A DNA stretch of 64,000 bases from Flavobacterium geliluteum (GCF_017948595.1 NZ_JAGFBV010000027.1:1-64000), one strand, 5' to 3'; shown: positions 33,670 to 42,889, numbered from the stretch's first letter. Numbers and translations are program-made. Notes: a model not told the origin generated them from the letters alone.

Positions 33670-34797
33670 ATGATGAATTTTCCAATCATAATGGGTATTA
33701 CTTCGGGAGCTTCATTTTTACTAGGCTTTTTGCTTCTTTCCAATTCGAGAAAAGTTAACCTGATTGCAAATCGATATTTAGGCTTATTTGCCCTTGTACT
33801 CGGGTTTGCTATGATCGAAATCCCTTTGTTTTATCAAAAAATATACTTAGAATATCCTAATCTTTTCGAGATGATCGGCCTTGTCAGATTTTTGACGGCT
33901 CCATTTTTATACATTAGTATTTTGTATTTTACATCATTTAATAAAAAATTCGAAAAGAAAAATTTATGGCATTTTTTACCTTTTCTGCTTTTCTTGATTT
34001 TTAGATTTCCTTTTTTTATTACAGGAAAAAACTTTGAGTTTAGTTACGAAACGGGTAGGGTCGTATTTTTTATTCTAAAAGTATCATTGCCGCTTCAGAC
34101 TATAGTTTATTGGTGTTTGTCGTTTAGAAGATTACAAAAACACCTGACAAACGTGCGTGAAATTTCATCATCTGCCCAAGAAATCGATCTCTCTTGGTTG
34201 AAATACTTTTTATTGGTTTTGTTATTTATTTTATTGGGATGGCTAAATCTTTTGTTTTTTAATTTGAACGGTTTAATAAAATTTACGCCATTGGTGTATT
34301 TAGTTAGCGTGTTTTTTCTAGCGTATTTTTCTTTGCAGCAAAAAGAAATTTTTGACTTTAGTAAAAGCGAATTAAATGACTTGTCAGCAATCAAAGAGAA
34401 TAAAAAAGAAGCTCCGAAAAGAGTTTCTGAAATCAGGTTGAATGAGCTGGATCAAAAGTTGTATTTTAGTATCAATTCTGAAAAAGTATATTTGAATAAC
34501 GATTTGAGCCTGCCAATATTAGCAGCCAAAATTGGCGCAAGTTGCAATGAAACTTCTTTTGTTATCAACGAATTATATCATGATAATTTTTATAATTTTA
34601 TAAATAGATATCGAATTGAAGAAGCCAAAAAGCTCTTGTTATCAGAAGCATACAGTCAGTTAAATATTTTAGGAATTGCTTACGAAGCGGGATTTAATTC
34701 TAAAACTACTTTTAATACGACTTTCAAAAAACATACAGGTCTTTCTCCGACAGAATTTGTGAAACTAAATAAAATTAAAACCGAAAAAGAGCCTTAA
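33670..34797 (+). CDS. Membrane-anchored AraC-family transcriptional regulator
   Basis: A 375-aa protein with about seven hydrophobic segments in residues 1-225 followed by a cytoplasmic AraC-type helix-turn-helix domain. The latter reads YRIEEAKKLLLSE near 316 and ILGIAYEAGFNSKTTFNTTF near 337-356, with KKHTGLSPTEFVK after it. This architecture is common in Flavobacteria; the membrane part probably senses an unknown ligand. It is followed at once by a DoxX-like gene, its likely partner or target. Confidence 0.88.
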   Translation: MMNFPIIMGITSGASFLLGFLLLSNSRKVNLIANRYLGLFALVLGFAMIEIPLFYQKIYLEYPNLFEMIGLVRFLTAPFLYISILYFTSFNKKFEKKNLWHFLPFLLFLIFRFPFFITGKNFEFSYETGRVVFFILKVSLPLQTIVYWCLSFRRLQKHLTNVREISSSAQEIDLSWLKYFLLVLLFILLGWLNLLFFNLNGLIKFTPLVYLVSVFFLAYFSLQQKEIFDFSKSELNDLSAIKENKKEAPKRVSEIRLNELDQKLYFSINSEKVYLNNDLSLPILAAKIGASCNETSFVINELYHDNFYNFINRYRIEEAKKLLLSEAYSQLNILGIAYEAGFNSKTTFNTTFKKHTGLSPTEFVKLNKIKTEKEP

Positions 34798-34881
34798 AAT
34801 ATGTTCGAATGCATACATCAGAACGATCCTTATTTAATTAATATTCAATTTTGTTCGACTATTAATTTAAATAAAAACACG

Positions 34882-35646
34882 ATGTTAGAACAATCCGTTT
34901 TACAAGTTCCAAATTCAATTGGAAAAAAAATTAGCGTATCATTAATTTTTTGCTTAGAAGTTTCGGCCTTATTATTACTACTGGGCAACGGCGGAAATAT
35001 CAAATGGATGCCGCCTATATTGGTTTTTTCCTTAATTGGTGTTTCGCTAGTAAGTGCACTATTTTTTCCGTTTGTGTGGCATTATTTAGATCGAAAACAA
35101 AAAATTGATTCTGCAAAAGTTTATGGATTTCTTTATAGCGCAATTCGCTATTGTATTGCATTCAACATGGCTGCTTTTGGGTGGAAAAAATTTTATGGAC
35201 TTCAATTTATTGTGCCTACAGGAATCTCCAATATGCCAATGAATCAGCAGTCGGGCGAATGGCTAACTTGGTTTTATTTTGGATATTCGCATGGTTTTGG
35301 AATCATAATCGCAGTAATGCAAATTGTTGGAGGATATTTGTTATTGTCCAGAAAAACATTAATTATCGGCGCATTAATACTGTTTTCTTTACTTCTGAAT
35401 TTAACTTTGATTAATATTTTTTATCAAATGAACGCTGGAGCTCTGATGCAGTCGATACTTTTATTAATTGGAGTTACATTTTTAATAATTCTGGAGCATA
35501 AAAAATGGATCGAATTTTTTCTAAAAACCAAAAGCAGTTTACCAACGCTCAGTAGTAAAAGCCCTATTGTAAAAAATGTGTTGAGGTCTTCTGCGGTAAT
35601 CCTGTCATTATTATTTACAATGTACTTGAAGTCATTGATGAAATAA
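34882..35646 (+). CDS. DoxX-like multi-spanning membrane protein
   Basis: A 254-aa protein with about seven hydrophobic segments and a YGFLYSAIRYCIAFNMAAFGWKK helix. The WLTWFYFGYSHGFGIIIAVMQIVGGYLLLSRKT stretch resembles DoxX-family proteins. Function is unknown. Start ATG 34882 is preferred because the in-frame ATG at 34801 would add 27 poorly hydrophobic residues; the earlier start remains possible. It is probably co-transcribed with the AraC gene. Confidence 0.65.
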   Translation: MLEQSVLQVPNSIGKKISVSLIFCLEVSALLLLLGNGGNIKWMPPILVFSLIGVSLVSALFFPFVWHYLDRKQKIDSAKVYGFLYSAIRYCIAFNMAAFGWKKFYGLQFIVPTGISNMPMNQQSGEWLTWFYFGYSHGFGIIIAVMQIVGGYLLLSRKTLIIGALILFSLLLNLTLINIFYQMNAGALMQSILLLIGVTFLIILEHKKWIEFFLKTKSSLPTLSSKSPIVKNVLRSSAVILSLLFTMYLKSLMK

Positions 35647-35687
35647 AAAAAGGAGCTCGTTTAACAATTATAAACGAGCTCTTTTTT
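35647..35687. terminator. Bidirectional terminator between the DoxX-like gene and gldA
   Basis: GAGCTCGTTTA (35653-35663) and TAAACGAGCTC (35671-35681) pair perfectly, with A and T tracts outside. It serves both convergent genes. Confidence 0.88.
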
Positions 35688-35711
35688 GATCTAAAAAATC
35701 AGGGCGAAAAA

Positions 35712-36608
35712 TTATTTTGTAATTTCTCTAAATACAGCTTCGAGATTTTTGTTCTTCTGATTCAGCTGAAGCGTTTTTAAGCCATTTTCGTTGGCAAAAT
35801 CAAAGATGGCCGGACGCATATCTTTGTCAGCTATAAAAGTCAGCTCCCAAGTCATATCATGGGTGTTTTTGTATGAAGTTAAGTTTTCGAGTTTAGCGAT
35901 TACCTGTTCTTCTATTTTATAGTCAAATTCTACTTCGATTACTTGCTCAGCATCAGCAGAAATTAATTTATCGAGTTTTTTATCGGCTACAATTTGTCCT
36001 TTGTCAATAATAATGACACGGTCGCAAATAGCTTCTACTTCTTGCATAATGTGCGTAGAAAGAAAAACGGTTTTGTCTTTCCCTACATTCTTGATCACAT
36101 TTCGAATTTCCATCAATTGATTGGGATCCAGACCTGTAGTGGGCTCATCCAAAATCAAAACATCTGGATTGTGCAGTAATGCGTTGGCAAGTCCCACGCG
36201 CTGACGATATCCTTTTGATAACTGACTTATTTTTTTATGACTTTCAGGTGACAGGCCTGTCAGTTGTATGACTTCTTCAATTCGTGATGTGGCAACTTTA
36301 TAAAAATCGGCATTAAAAGCCAAATACTCACGAACATACAGATCCAAATACAACGGATTATGCTCTGGCAAATACCCTATAGAAAGCTGAACCGCTTTTG
36401 CATTTGTCATGACATCGTGACCATTTACAAGCGCTGAGCCTCCATCTGCAAGTAAATAAGTAGTCAAAATTTTCATCAATGTCGATTTTCCTGCACCATT
36501 TGGACCAAGAAATCCGACGATTTCTCCTTTCTGAATAGAAAACGAAATTTCATTTAAGGCTTTTTGAGTTCCGTAACTTTTTGATATGTTGTTTACTTCT
36601 ATCGACAT
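35712..36608 (-). CDS. gldA: Gliding-associated ABC transporter ATP-binding protein GldA
   Basis: A 298-aa ATPase with Walker A GPNGAGKST (near 36-44), signature LSKGYRQRVGLANALL and Walker B DVLILDEPTTGLDP, plus a C-terminal domain typical of GldA. In F. johnsoniae GldA works with the permease proteins GldF and GldG and is needed for gliding motility; neither is in this window. The full-length match and the gldD-gldE genes 2-5 kb away support the name over a generic ABC ATPase. Confidence 0.88.
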   Translation of the reverse strand: MSIEVNNISKSYGTQKALNEISFSIQKGEIVGFLGPNGAGKSTLMKILTTYLLADGGSALVNGHDVMTNAKAVQLSIGYLPEHNPLYLDLYVREYLAFNADFYKVATSRIEEVIQLTGLSPESHKKISQLSKGYRQRVGLANALLHNPDVLILDEPTTGLDPNQLMEIRNVIKNVGKDKTVFLSTHIMQEVEAICDRVIIIDKGQIVADKKLDKLISADAEQVIEVEFDYKIEEQVIAKLENLTSYKNTHDMTWELTFIADKDMRPAIFDFANENGLKTLQLNQKNKNLEAVFREITK

Positions 36609-36752
36609 GACTTTTTATTTGCTACAAAAGTAAACAGAAATACGCTGGATTGCTAAAATTTGTTTTTTAAAGAATTTATAAAAATTTAAATTTTAACATT
36701 AGTCACGGCATTGTTGTTGCTAAGAGAATATAAAATTTAAAAAATAATACAA

Positions 36753-37331
36753 ATGAAAAAAATGTTAGTTGTTCTTGCATTGGCTATGTTCAGCTTTGCA
36801 AATGCTCAAAAAGGGTCAGTTTTAGTAATGGGTAGTATTGGTTATACTTCAGACACTAGAACGCTTGGTAACAATGAAGTTAAAAACAATGAATTTGAGT
36901 TTTCTCCTAAAGTGGGTTACCAATTTCATCAAAACTGGACTGTAGGAGGTGAAGCTTCTTTTGGTTCTTCAAAAACAAAACAAGGAACAAACGAGGAAAG
37001 ATTCAATACTACTAAACTGGGTGCTTTCTTACGTTACACCATGCCTTTGAACCAAACTTTTGCTTTCTATGCTGAATTAGGAGCTGGTTTCCAGAGCGAA
37101 AAGGATAAAACCTATACAGGTCCAATTACTACTACTGCCAAAGGTGATGGTTTATATGTTGGAATAACACCGGCTCTTTTTATCGATATGAAAAAAGGTT
37201 TTGGTCTAAACTTCAACATTGGTGGTCTAGGTTACAATACTATTAACTATGATAACAATGGTCCAGAATTTAAAAGTTTTGATTTTAATTTTGGAAAAGC
37301 ATTTAACATTGGAGTTTCTAAAAATTTCTAA
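36753..37331 (+). CDS. Outer-membrane beta-barrel protein
   Basis: A 192-aa exported protein with a signal peptide MKKMLVVLALAMFSFANAQ and a mature part of alternating hydrophobic and polar strands rich in Gly, Phe and Tyr, ending in GKAFNIGVSKNF. The terminal aromatic residue is the usual outer-membrane barrel signal. It probably forms a small eight-stranded barrel of the OmpW/OmpX-like PF13505 type. No specific function can be read. Confidence 0.8.
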   Translation: MKKMLVVLALAMFSFANAQKGSVLVMGSIGYTSDTRTLGNNEVKNNEFEFSPKVGYQFHQNWTVGGEASFGSSKTKQGTNEERFNTTKLGAFLRYTMPLNQTFAFYAELGAGFQSEKDKTYTGPITTTAKGDGLYVGITPALFIDMKKGFGLNFNIGGLGYNTINYDNNGPEFKSFDFNFGKAFNIGVSKNF

Positions 37332-37352
37332 TCTAGAATATAGTTCAATTTC

Positions 37353-37382
37353 AAAAAGCACTCCAATTGGGGTGCTTTTTTT
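37353..37382 (+). terminator. Terminator after the beta-barrel gene
   Basis: AAAAAGCACTCC (37353-37364) pairs with GGGGTGCTTTTT (37369-37380) around AATT. Confidence 0.88.
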
Positions 37383-37522
37383 GTTTATGAAATATTTATT
37401 TTTATCCAAACACAATTTGATGATGGACGAAATTTAAATATTTATTGTTTGCAGCATGCTTTCATAGAATTCTTTGGCTTTGTCAAAAACTGATTCTTAT
37501 ATACATTATACAAAAATAGTAA

Positions 37523-38392
37523 CTATTTTTTAGCCGATAGATAGACACCAACAAGGACAATTAAAGCCCCTAAAAACTGTATTTGCGTTAGCATTTCGTT
37601 ATCTAATAATCCCCAAAAAAAGGCAACGATAGGAATTAAATAAGTTACGGAGGTCGCAAAAACAGGAGAGGACATTTGTATTAGTTTAAAGAATAAAATA
37701 TTTGCAATTCCGGTTCCGATTACACCCAAAATCAATACAAATAAAATAGAAGTTTGAGTCGCTTCCAGATGCATTCTTTGTGTAATATCGGTAGTGGACA
37801 AAATAATTAAAGAAGGCAAAAGTAAAACGGCAAAATTTCCAGTGGTAATACTTAGCGAACTTAAATCGGATAGATGTTTTTTGATTAAATTGACATTTAT
37901 GGCATAACAGATAGTAGCAATTACGACTAATATGGTGTAATAATAATTTTGATTAGGATGATTTTCGGCACCGTTAAAAACGAGTATAAGACAGCCGATC
38001 AATCCAACAAAAACGCCCAAAAACTGTCTCTTTTGAAATTGAATTCCAAAAAGAATAGCACCTAAAACTAATGTATTTAAAGGTGTGAGTGCATTAAGAA
38101 TCGCAACTATAGAACTGTCAACTTGTGTTTCGGCGATAGCAAAAAAATAAGCAGGGACAAATGTGCCGAAAAGAGAGGTTAACGCAATGAATTTCCATTT
38201 ATGAGCTGGGATTTTTTTTAAACTTTTAAATCCAATAATTAAAAGGAACAAAGCAGCAAAAATAATTCTAAACGAACCCACTTGGATGGCAGTCAAGCCT
38301 ACTAAACCTCTTTTGATTAATATAAAAGAACTCCCCCAGATTAGAGAAAGAATCAGTAAATAAACCCATTTAAGTTGTTTTGCTTCCATCAC
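37523..38392 (-). CDS. EamA-family (DMT) transporter
   Basis: A 289-aa inner-membrane protein with ten hydrophobic helices in two homologous EamA halves: LILSLIWGSSFILIKRG at the N-terminus and VIGTGIANILFFKLIQ with TYLIPIVAFFWGLL in the second half. Family members export amino acids or other metabolites. The substrate is unknown. It is transcribed alone. Confidence 0.88.
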   Translation of the reverse strand: MMEAKQLKWVYLLILSLIWGSSFILIKRGLVGLTAIQVGSFRIIFAALFLLIIGFKSLKKIPAHKWKFIALTSLFGTFVPAYFFAIAETQVDSSIVAILNALTPLNTLVLGAILFGIQFQKRQFLGVFVGLIGCLILVFNGAENHPNQNYYYTILVVIATICYAINVNLIKKHLSDLSSLSITTGNFAVLLLPSLIILSTTDITQRMHLEATQTSILFVLILGVIGTGIANILFFKLIQMSSPVFATSVTYLIPIVAFFWGLLDNEMLTQIQFLGALIVLVGVYLSAKK

Positions 38393-38447
38393 TATTATTT
38401 TGATGCAAATTTGTAATAATTTTATGAATTGACCTCTAGTTTTTTAT

Positions 38448-38455
38448 TAATTTTG
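38448..38455 (+). promoter_or_regulatory. Promoter of the HMA lipoprotein (TAATTTTG)
   Basis: An exact TAnnTTTG box lies 37 nt before the ATG at 38493. Confidence 0.5.
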
Positions 38456-38492
38456 TAAAAATCATTTGTCAATAACTCTTAATAAAAATATA

Positions 38493-38870
38493 ATGAAATT
38501 TACAAAAATTATAGCGTCTATTGCTATTGCTACTTTGGTCTTGGTGAGCTGTAAAAAAAACACTACTGAAAGCTTAACAGAAGCAAACGCAGAAACAAAT
38601 GCGCCAAAAGTAAAACAGCCTATTGCTGCTGAAAATGTACAAACGGCAAGCTTTACAGTGGATGGTATGACATGTCCAGAAGGCTGTGCAAAAACGATCG
38701 AGCAAAAATTATCTGACTTGAATGGCGTTGAAAAAGCAGCTGTTGATTTTGAGAAAAAAACAGCAACCGTTACTTTTGATAAAACAGTTCAAAATCCAGA
38801 AAGTCTGACCAAAGTAGTCCAGGAAACCGGAGACGGAAAGACATACAAAGTGTCAAATATGAAATCATAA
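38493..38870 (+). CDS. Periplasmic heavy-metal-associated (HMA) domain lipoprotein
   Basis: A 125-aa lipoprotein with signal peptide and lipobox LVLVSC (Cys near 19). A low-complexity linker leads to an HMA ferredoxin-like domain with SFTVDGMTCPEGCAKTIEQKL. The metal site is CxxxC rather than the usual CxxC, a spacing seen in other Bacteroidota periplasmic HMA proteins. It probably binds copper or a similar cation. Start ATG 38493 gives a proper signal peptide; an earlier ATG adds nine residues. Confidence 0.85.
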   Translation: MKFTKIIASIAIATLVLVSCKKNTTESLTEANAETNAPKVKQPIAAENVQTASFTVDGMTCPEGCAKTIEQKLSDLNGVEKAAVDFEKKTATVTFDKTVQNPESLTKVVQETGDGKTYKVSNMKS

Positions 38871-38887
38871 TTCGAAAGAATAATAGT

Positions 38888-38924
38888 AAAAAAGGCGTCT
38901 AGATTTAATTTAGACGCCTTTTTT
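38888..38924. terminator. Bidirectional terminator between the HMA lipoprotein and gldD
   Basis: AAAAAAGGCGTCTA (38888-38901) and TAGACGCCTTTTTT (38911-38924) are perfectly complementary. Confidence 0.9.
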
Positions 38925-38927
38925 ATT

Positions 38928-39488
38928 CTATTTCCATTTCAGGGTTTCCATCAGTCGCTGCATGTCGTTTTTTACATAACTGGCTGCCGGCATAATAGAG
39001 TCGAAGTTGGGTTTTGCATAAAAATAAACAGAACCCGTGATAAAATGTTTGGTACTATCTGTGACATAAAATTGTGAGTTGGTAGCCGCATTTCCATCTA
39101 CCTGATAAAACATTCCGTAAACTTTTTTCTTAGGATTCAAATAGGGCTGTTCTAAGATGTCGTCTGCTTTAATAACATGTTCATAGGTCAGTTTTTGTGC
39201 ATCTTTTAGTAATTTTTCAATATCGTTATTTACCGGTTTGTAAGTCAGATAAATGGTCGCTTTCATTTTCGGATACGTAATTGCAAAACCGCAATTTTGC
39301 TCTCCTTTTATGATAGCGTTTTCATTCATTTCGAAAGAAAAAGGACAAGTATTCTCAAAATTGACATATTTTGCTTCTGGGTAATCTAGTCGTAAAAAGC
39401 TTGCCGGTTTTGGCAGCACATCATCTTTGCAACTCAAAAAAGTTAAGGCAAGTAAGAGGACTGCTATCGAAAGTATTCTTTTAAACAT
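38928..39488 (-). CDS. gldD: Gliding motility lipoprotein GldD
   Basis: A 186-aa lipoprotein with lipobox LTFLSC (Cys near 20) and the conserved ASFLRLDYPEAKY, CPFSFEMNENA and FAITYPKMKATIYLTYKPV blocks of GldD. In F. johnsoniae GldD is needed for gliding and for secretion-related functions. It follows gldE by one base, as in the known gldE-gldD arrangement. Identification rests on family text plus gene order. Confidence 0.92.
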   Translation of the reverse strand: MFKRILSIAVLLLALTFLSCKDDVLPKPASFLRLDYPEAKYVNFENTCPFSFEMNENAIIKGEQNCGFAITYPKMKATIYLTYKPVNNDIEKLLKDAQKLTYEHVIKADDILEQPYLNPKKKVYGMFYQVDGNAATNSQFYVTDSTKHFITGSVYFYAKPNFDSIMPAASYVKNDMQRLMETLKWK

Positions 39489-39489
39489 T

Positions 39490-40785
39490 TTATTCTATTG
39501 TTACTTTTATTTGTTTTATGCGCTTGTTGTCAACCGTTTCGATGGTGAAAACACAGTTTTCAAAAGCGATTTTTTGTCCTTTTTTAGGGAAATTGCCAAG
39601 AATTTCTAAAATAAAACCCGCCAATGTTTCCGCTTCGCCTTTGCTGGATTCAAAAAGATCTTCCTTTACATCAATAATTCTGTAAAAATCTTTTAGGTTT
39701 ATTTTTCCTTCAAAGAGAAAATTTTTATCATCGATTTGAGAGAAATTTAAATTTTCATCATCAAATTCGTCGCTGATATCGCCTACTATTTCTTCGATCA
39801 CATCTTCAAGAGATACTAATCCGGAAGTCCCTCCGTATTCATCAACAACTATCGCCAAATGGCTTTTAAGGCCTTGAAAATCTTTTAAGAGATTGTCTAA
39901 TTTTTTATTCTCCGGAACAAAAAAGGCTTCTCTCATCAAAGAAGTCCAATCGAATTCTTCTTTTTCAATATGAGGCAATAAATCTTTTACAAATAAAACG
40001 CCTTCTATTTGGTCAATATTGTCGCGATAAACCGGAATTCTCGAAAAACCTTTCTCAATAATTTTTGGATAAATTGCAGCAAAGGATTCGGTTATTTCTA
40101 GAGCAAAAATATCAATCCTCGGACTCATAACTTGCTTGGTATCGGTATTTCCAAAAGAAACAATTCCTTCCAGAATCTTTTGTTCTTCGCTAGATGTTCC
40201 TTCAGAATCAGTTAATTCTAAGGCTTGCGAAAGTTGATCTACCGAAAAATTATTTTTTTGTTTCCCTAATTTATTGTGCAAATATAAGGTAACCGATCGC
40301 ATGGGCAAACTTACTGGCGAAAGCAATTTGTCTAAAAATGCGAGAGGATACGCGATTTGTTTGGCAAATTTTATGTTGTTTCTGCTGGCGTACACTTTTG
40401 GTAAAACTTCTCCAAACAATAAAATTAGAAAAGTAATGACAATGACTTCCAGAATAAACTTTAAGATGGGAGAATCAATATTTGCAAAAAAATTGTCTCC
40501 AACAAATGAAAATAGAATTACCACTCCGATGTTAAAAAAATTATTGGCGACGAGCAGTGTTGCAAGGAGTTTTTTGGGTTTGTCTAATAGGTTAGAGATA
40601 ATCTTTCCTTTAGATTGGTTTTCTTGCAAAGTCTCGTTAATATCTTTTTGTGATAAAGAAAAAAGCGCAACTTCTGCACCTGAGACAATGGCCGACAAAA
40701 AGAGCAAAATAAAGATGGCGACACAACCAATAATCAAATTGGTGTCTATAGTTGTAGTAAAAAATAAACTGGGCTCTGAGTCCAA
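39490..40785 (-). CDS. gldE: Gliding motility-associated protein GldE (CNNM/CorC-like)
   Basis: A 431-aa membrane protein: an N-terminal CNNM/DUF21 transmembrane domain (about 15-190, three to four helices), a CBS pair (MSPRIDIFALE near 215 to DEYGGTSGLVSLEDVIEEIVGDISDE near 335) and a C-terminal CorC_HlyC domain. GldE enhances gliding with GldD in F. johnsoniae; the family is linked to magnesium/cobalt efflux. It is coupled to gldD and lies downstream of ssb. Confidence 0.92.
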   Translation of the reverse strand: MDSEPSLFFTTTIDTNLIIGCVAIFILLFLSAIVSGAEVALFSLSQKDINETLQENQSKGKIISNLLDKPKKLLATLLVANNFFNIGVVILFSFVGDNFFANIDSPILKFILEVIVITFLILLFGEVLPKVYASRNNIKFAKQIAYPLAFLDKLLSPVSLPMRSVTLYLHNKLGKQKNNFSVDQLSQALELTDSEGTSSEEQKILEGIVSFGNTDTKQVMSPRIDIFALEITESFAAIYPKIIEKGFSRIPVYRDNIDQIEGVLFVKDLLPHIEKEEFDWTSLMREAFFVPENKKLDNLLKDFQGLKSHLAIVVDEYGGTSGLVSLEDVIEEIVGDISDEFDDENLNFSQIDDKNFLFEGKINLKDFYRIIDVKEDLFESSKGEAETLAGFILEILGNFPKKGQKIAFENCVFTIETVDNKRIKQIKVTIE

Positions 40786-40808
40786 ATTATATAATATTAG
40801 TTAAACAA

Positions 40809-41249
40809 TCAAAAAGGTAAATCGTTTATAGGTAAACCTTCGTTGGGAGCTTCAAAGTTAGTGTTTTTTGTCGATTCGGCTGCCTGATTTTGTTTGTGTT
40901 GTTCGGTTTCTTTTTTGGTAGTCAAAAAAGTAAATTCGGTTACCTGAATTTCGGTGGTATGTTTTGTAGTTCCATCTTCGGCTTGCCACTGACGTGATTT
41001 TATGCGGCCTTCAACATATATTTTATCTCCTTTAGAAAGGTATTTTTCACAAATTTCGGCAGCTTTGTTGCGTACTACCAGATTATGCCATTCTGTTGAG
41101 GCTATTTTTTCATTTGTGGTTTTGTTGATGTAAATTTCATTCGTAGCCAATTGGAAGCGACCTATACAATTGCCTCCATCAAAATAATGCATTTTTACAT
41201 CATCGCCTAAATGGCCAATTAGCATCACTTTATTTAATGTTCCGTTCAT
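40809..41249 (-). CDS. ssb: Single-stranded DNA-binding protein
   Basis: A 146-aa OB-fold protein starting MNGTLNKVMLIGHLGDDVKM, with EWHNLVVRNKAAEICEKYLSKGDKIYVEGRIKSRQW, followed by a flexible tail and the acidic tip INDLPF used to recruit partner proteins. It acts in replication, recombination and repair. It is placed between mutY and gldE, as in other Flavobacteria. Confidence 0.95.
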   Translation of the reverse strand: MNGTLNKVMLIGHLGDDVKMHYFDGGNCIGRFQLATNEIYINKTTNEKIASTEWHNLVVRNKAAEICEKYLSKGDKIYVEGRIKSRQWQAEDGTTKHTTEIQVTEFTFLTTKKETEQHKQNQAAESTKNTNFEAPNEGLPINDLPF

Positions 41250-41287
41250 GGTTTGATAGTGGTATTTATATCAAAGATAAGTTTTTT

Positions 41288-42334
41288 TTAATAATTTAAT
41301 TCTTTCTTATCGATAAAATTATAAATCACAATCGGAAACGGAAATGTTTTTAAATTGGTTTGATTGATACCGTTTTCAATTTGTTCCTTAATTTTTATTT
41401 TCCAGAACTGAATGTGCAAATGTTGGTGCGATAACTTGTGAAGAACCGTTGCATCACTGCATTCTTCGATACTTATAATGGTGTACTGCTCAAAAAAATC
41501 ATTTTGTACTGCATTAGAAACAAATTCAAAATCTGCAATCGTAGAAGTTTCCAAAAGCGGAAATTCATATAAATTATGCCAGATGCCTTTTGCCGTTCGT
41601 TTTTGAATTAGAGTATTTCCTAAAATATCTTCCAAAATCAGATAATTAAAAAATCGATTGGTGACTTTTAGTTTTTTTGATTTAAAAGGTAAAACGTTTA
41701 CTTTTTTCTTTTGAAGTGCGGCACAGCTATCATTAAAGATACAGTTATCGCAATCTGGATTTTTCGGAACACATTGCAGAGCGCCAAACTCCATAATGGC
41801 CTGATTGAAGGTTGCGGGGTTGTCTTTAGGCATTAATTCATGGGCCAAAGACGTAAATTCTTTTTTTGTCGCTGGCAACGAAATATCTGATTCGATATCA
41901 AAATAACGCGATAATACCCGAAAAACATTTCCGTCAACAACAGGAACAGCTTCGTTATAAGCAAAAGAGGCAATTGCGGCGGCGGTATATTCGCCCACAC
42001 CTTTTAATTTTAATAACTCATTATAAGTAGGAGGAAAAACACCTTTTAGGTCATGAGCAATGTGTTGGGCGGTTTTGTGTAGATTTCGTGCACGAGAATA
42101 ATATCCTAATCCTTGCCAAAGTTTTAAAACTTTTTCTTCATCGGCATTTGCCAAATCAAAGACAGTAGGAAATTCCTTTGTAAAAGTTAAAAAATAGGGC
42201 GTTCCCTGAGCAACTCGTGTCTGTTGCAGCATTATTTCTGAGAGCCAAATAGCGTATGGATTGGTTGTATTTCGCCAAGGCAAATCTCTTTTTGTTTTTA
42301 AATACCAATCTGTCAGTAGGTTATGAAATTTCAT
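41288..42334 (-). CDS. mutY: A/G-specific adenine DNA glycosylase
   Basis: Removes adenine mispaired with 8-oxoguanine. The 348-aa protein has the helix-hairpin-helix LLKLKGVGEYTAAAIASFAY and catalytic Asp in PVVDGNVFRVLSR. The [4Fe-4S] cluster cysteines fit the C-x6-C-x2-C-x5-C pattern in QCVPKNPDCDNCIFNDSC, and a C-terminal NUDIX-like domain recognises oxoG. Start ATG 42334 (MKFHNLLTDWY) is preferred to one seven codons upstream. Confidence 0.95.
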   Translation of the reverse strand: MKFHNLLTDWYLKTKRDLPWRNTTNPYAIWLSEIMLQQTRVAQGTPYFLTFTKEFPTVFDLANADEEKVLKLWQGLGYYSRARNLHKTAQHIAHDLKGVFPPTYNELLKLKGVGEYTAAAIASFAYNEAVPVVDGNVFRVLSRYFDIESDISLPATKKEFTSLAHELMPKDNPATFNQAIMEFGALQCVPKNPDCDNCIFNDSCAALQKKKVNVLPFKSKKLKVTNRFFNYLILEDILGNTLIQKRTAKGIWHNLYEFPLLETSTIADFEFVSNAVQNDFFEQYTIISIEECSDATVLHKLSHQHLHIQFWKIKIKEQIENGINQTNLKTFPFPIVIYNFIDKKELNY

Positions 42335-42417
42335 TGCAAAAAACTTAGAAAACAAAAGTAATTCTTTATGTAATTAAAATTTAACGAATTAGCTTGATTA
42401 ATTATTTTTTTAATTCC

Positions 42418-42425
42418 TATATTTG
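42418..42425 (+). promoter_or_regulatory. HU gene promoter (TATATTTG)
   Basis: An exact TAnnTTTG box with TTG at 42394-42396, 21 nt upstream, and 49 nt before the HU start. Confidence 0.6.
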
Positions 42426-42474
42426 CAAACTCAAAAAAACAGTACATCATTTATAAAATAAAATAGGTAAGAAA

Positions 42475-42765
42475 ATGACGAAAGCAGATATCGTAGCGAA
42501 AATTTCAGAGAAACTAGGTCTTGAAAAAGGAGATGTTCAAGCAACAGTAGAAACTTTTATGGAAGAAGTTAAAACTTCATTAGAAACTGGAGACAACGTT
42601 TACTTAAGAGGTTTTGGCAGTTTTATCGTAAAAACTAGAGCTGAAAAAACAGGTAGAAACATTTCTAAAAACACCACTATCAAAATTCCAGCACACAACA
42701 TTCCTGCTTTTAAACCTGCAAAAGTATTTGTAGAAGGAGTAAAAACAAACAACGAAGCAAAATAA
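42475..42765 (+). CDS. HU/IHF-family DNA-bending protein
   Basis: A 96-aa nucleoid protein starting MTKADIVAKISEKLGL, with GFGSFIVKTRAEKTGRNISKNTTIKIPAHNIPAFKPAK, which carries the DNA-intercalating arm (the proline of the arm is replaced by KNTT-type text common in Bacteroidota HU). It compacts DNA and helps architectural steps in replication and recombination. The 30-aa basic protein follows 31 nt later, probably in the same transcript. Confidence 0.93.
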   Translation: MTKADIVAKISEKLGLEKGDVQATVETFMEEVKTSLETGDNVYLRGFGSFIVKTRAEKTGRNISKNTTIKIPAHNIPAFKPAKVFVEGVKTNNEAK

Positions 42766-42796
42766 TACTATTAATTAATCATAAAATCGACACGAT

Positions 42797-42889
42797 ATGC
42801 CAAGTGGTAAAAAAAGAAAGAGACATAAGGTAGCTACTCACAAAAGAAAGAAAAGAGCGAGAGCTAACCGTCACAAAAAGAAAAAGTAG
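42797..42889 (+). CDS. 30-aa extremely basic protein (possible ribosome-associated peptide)
   Basis: MPSGKKRKRHKVATHKRKKR followed by ARANRHKKKK, with 17 Lys/Arg and 3 His in 30 residues and no acidic residue. Small Lys/Arg-rich proteins of this size in Bacteroidota are typically ribosomal or nucleic-acid-binding. It sits between HU and RNase G, a position I recall as conserved in Flavobacteria. The real-gene call rests on composition, clean start and stop, and a terminator that begins at its stop codon. Ribosome association is inference. Confidence 0.75.
   Translation: MPSGKKRKRHKVATHKRKKRARANRHKKKK

Noticed and set aside
38646..38700. CxxxC rather than CxxC in the HMA lipoprotein as a lost metal site
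   Set aside because: This spacing is familiar in Bacteroidota periplasmic HMA proteins, so it is a family variant rather than decay.
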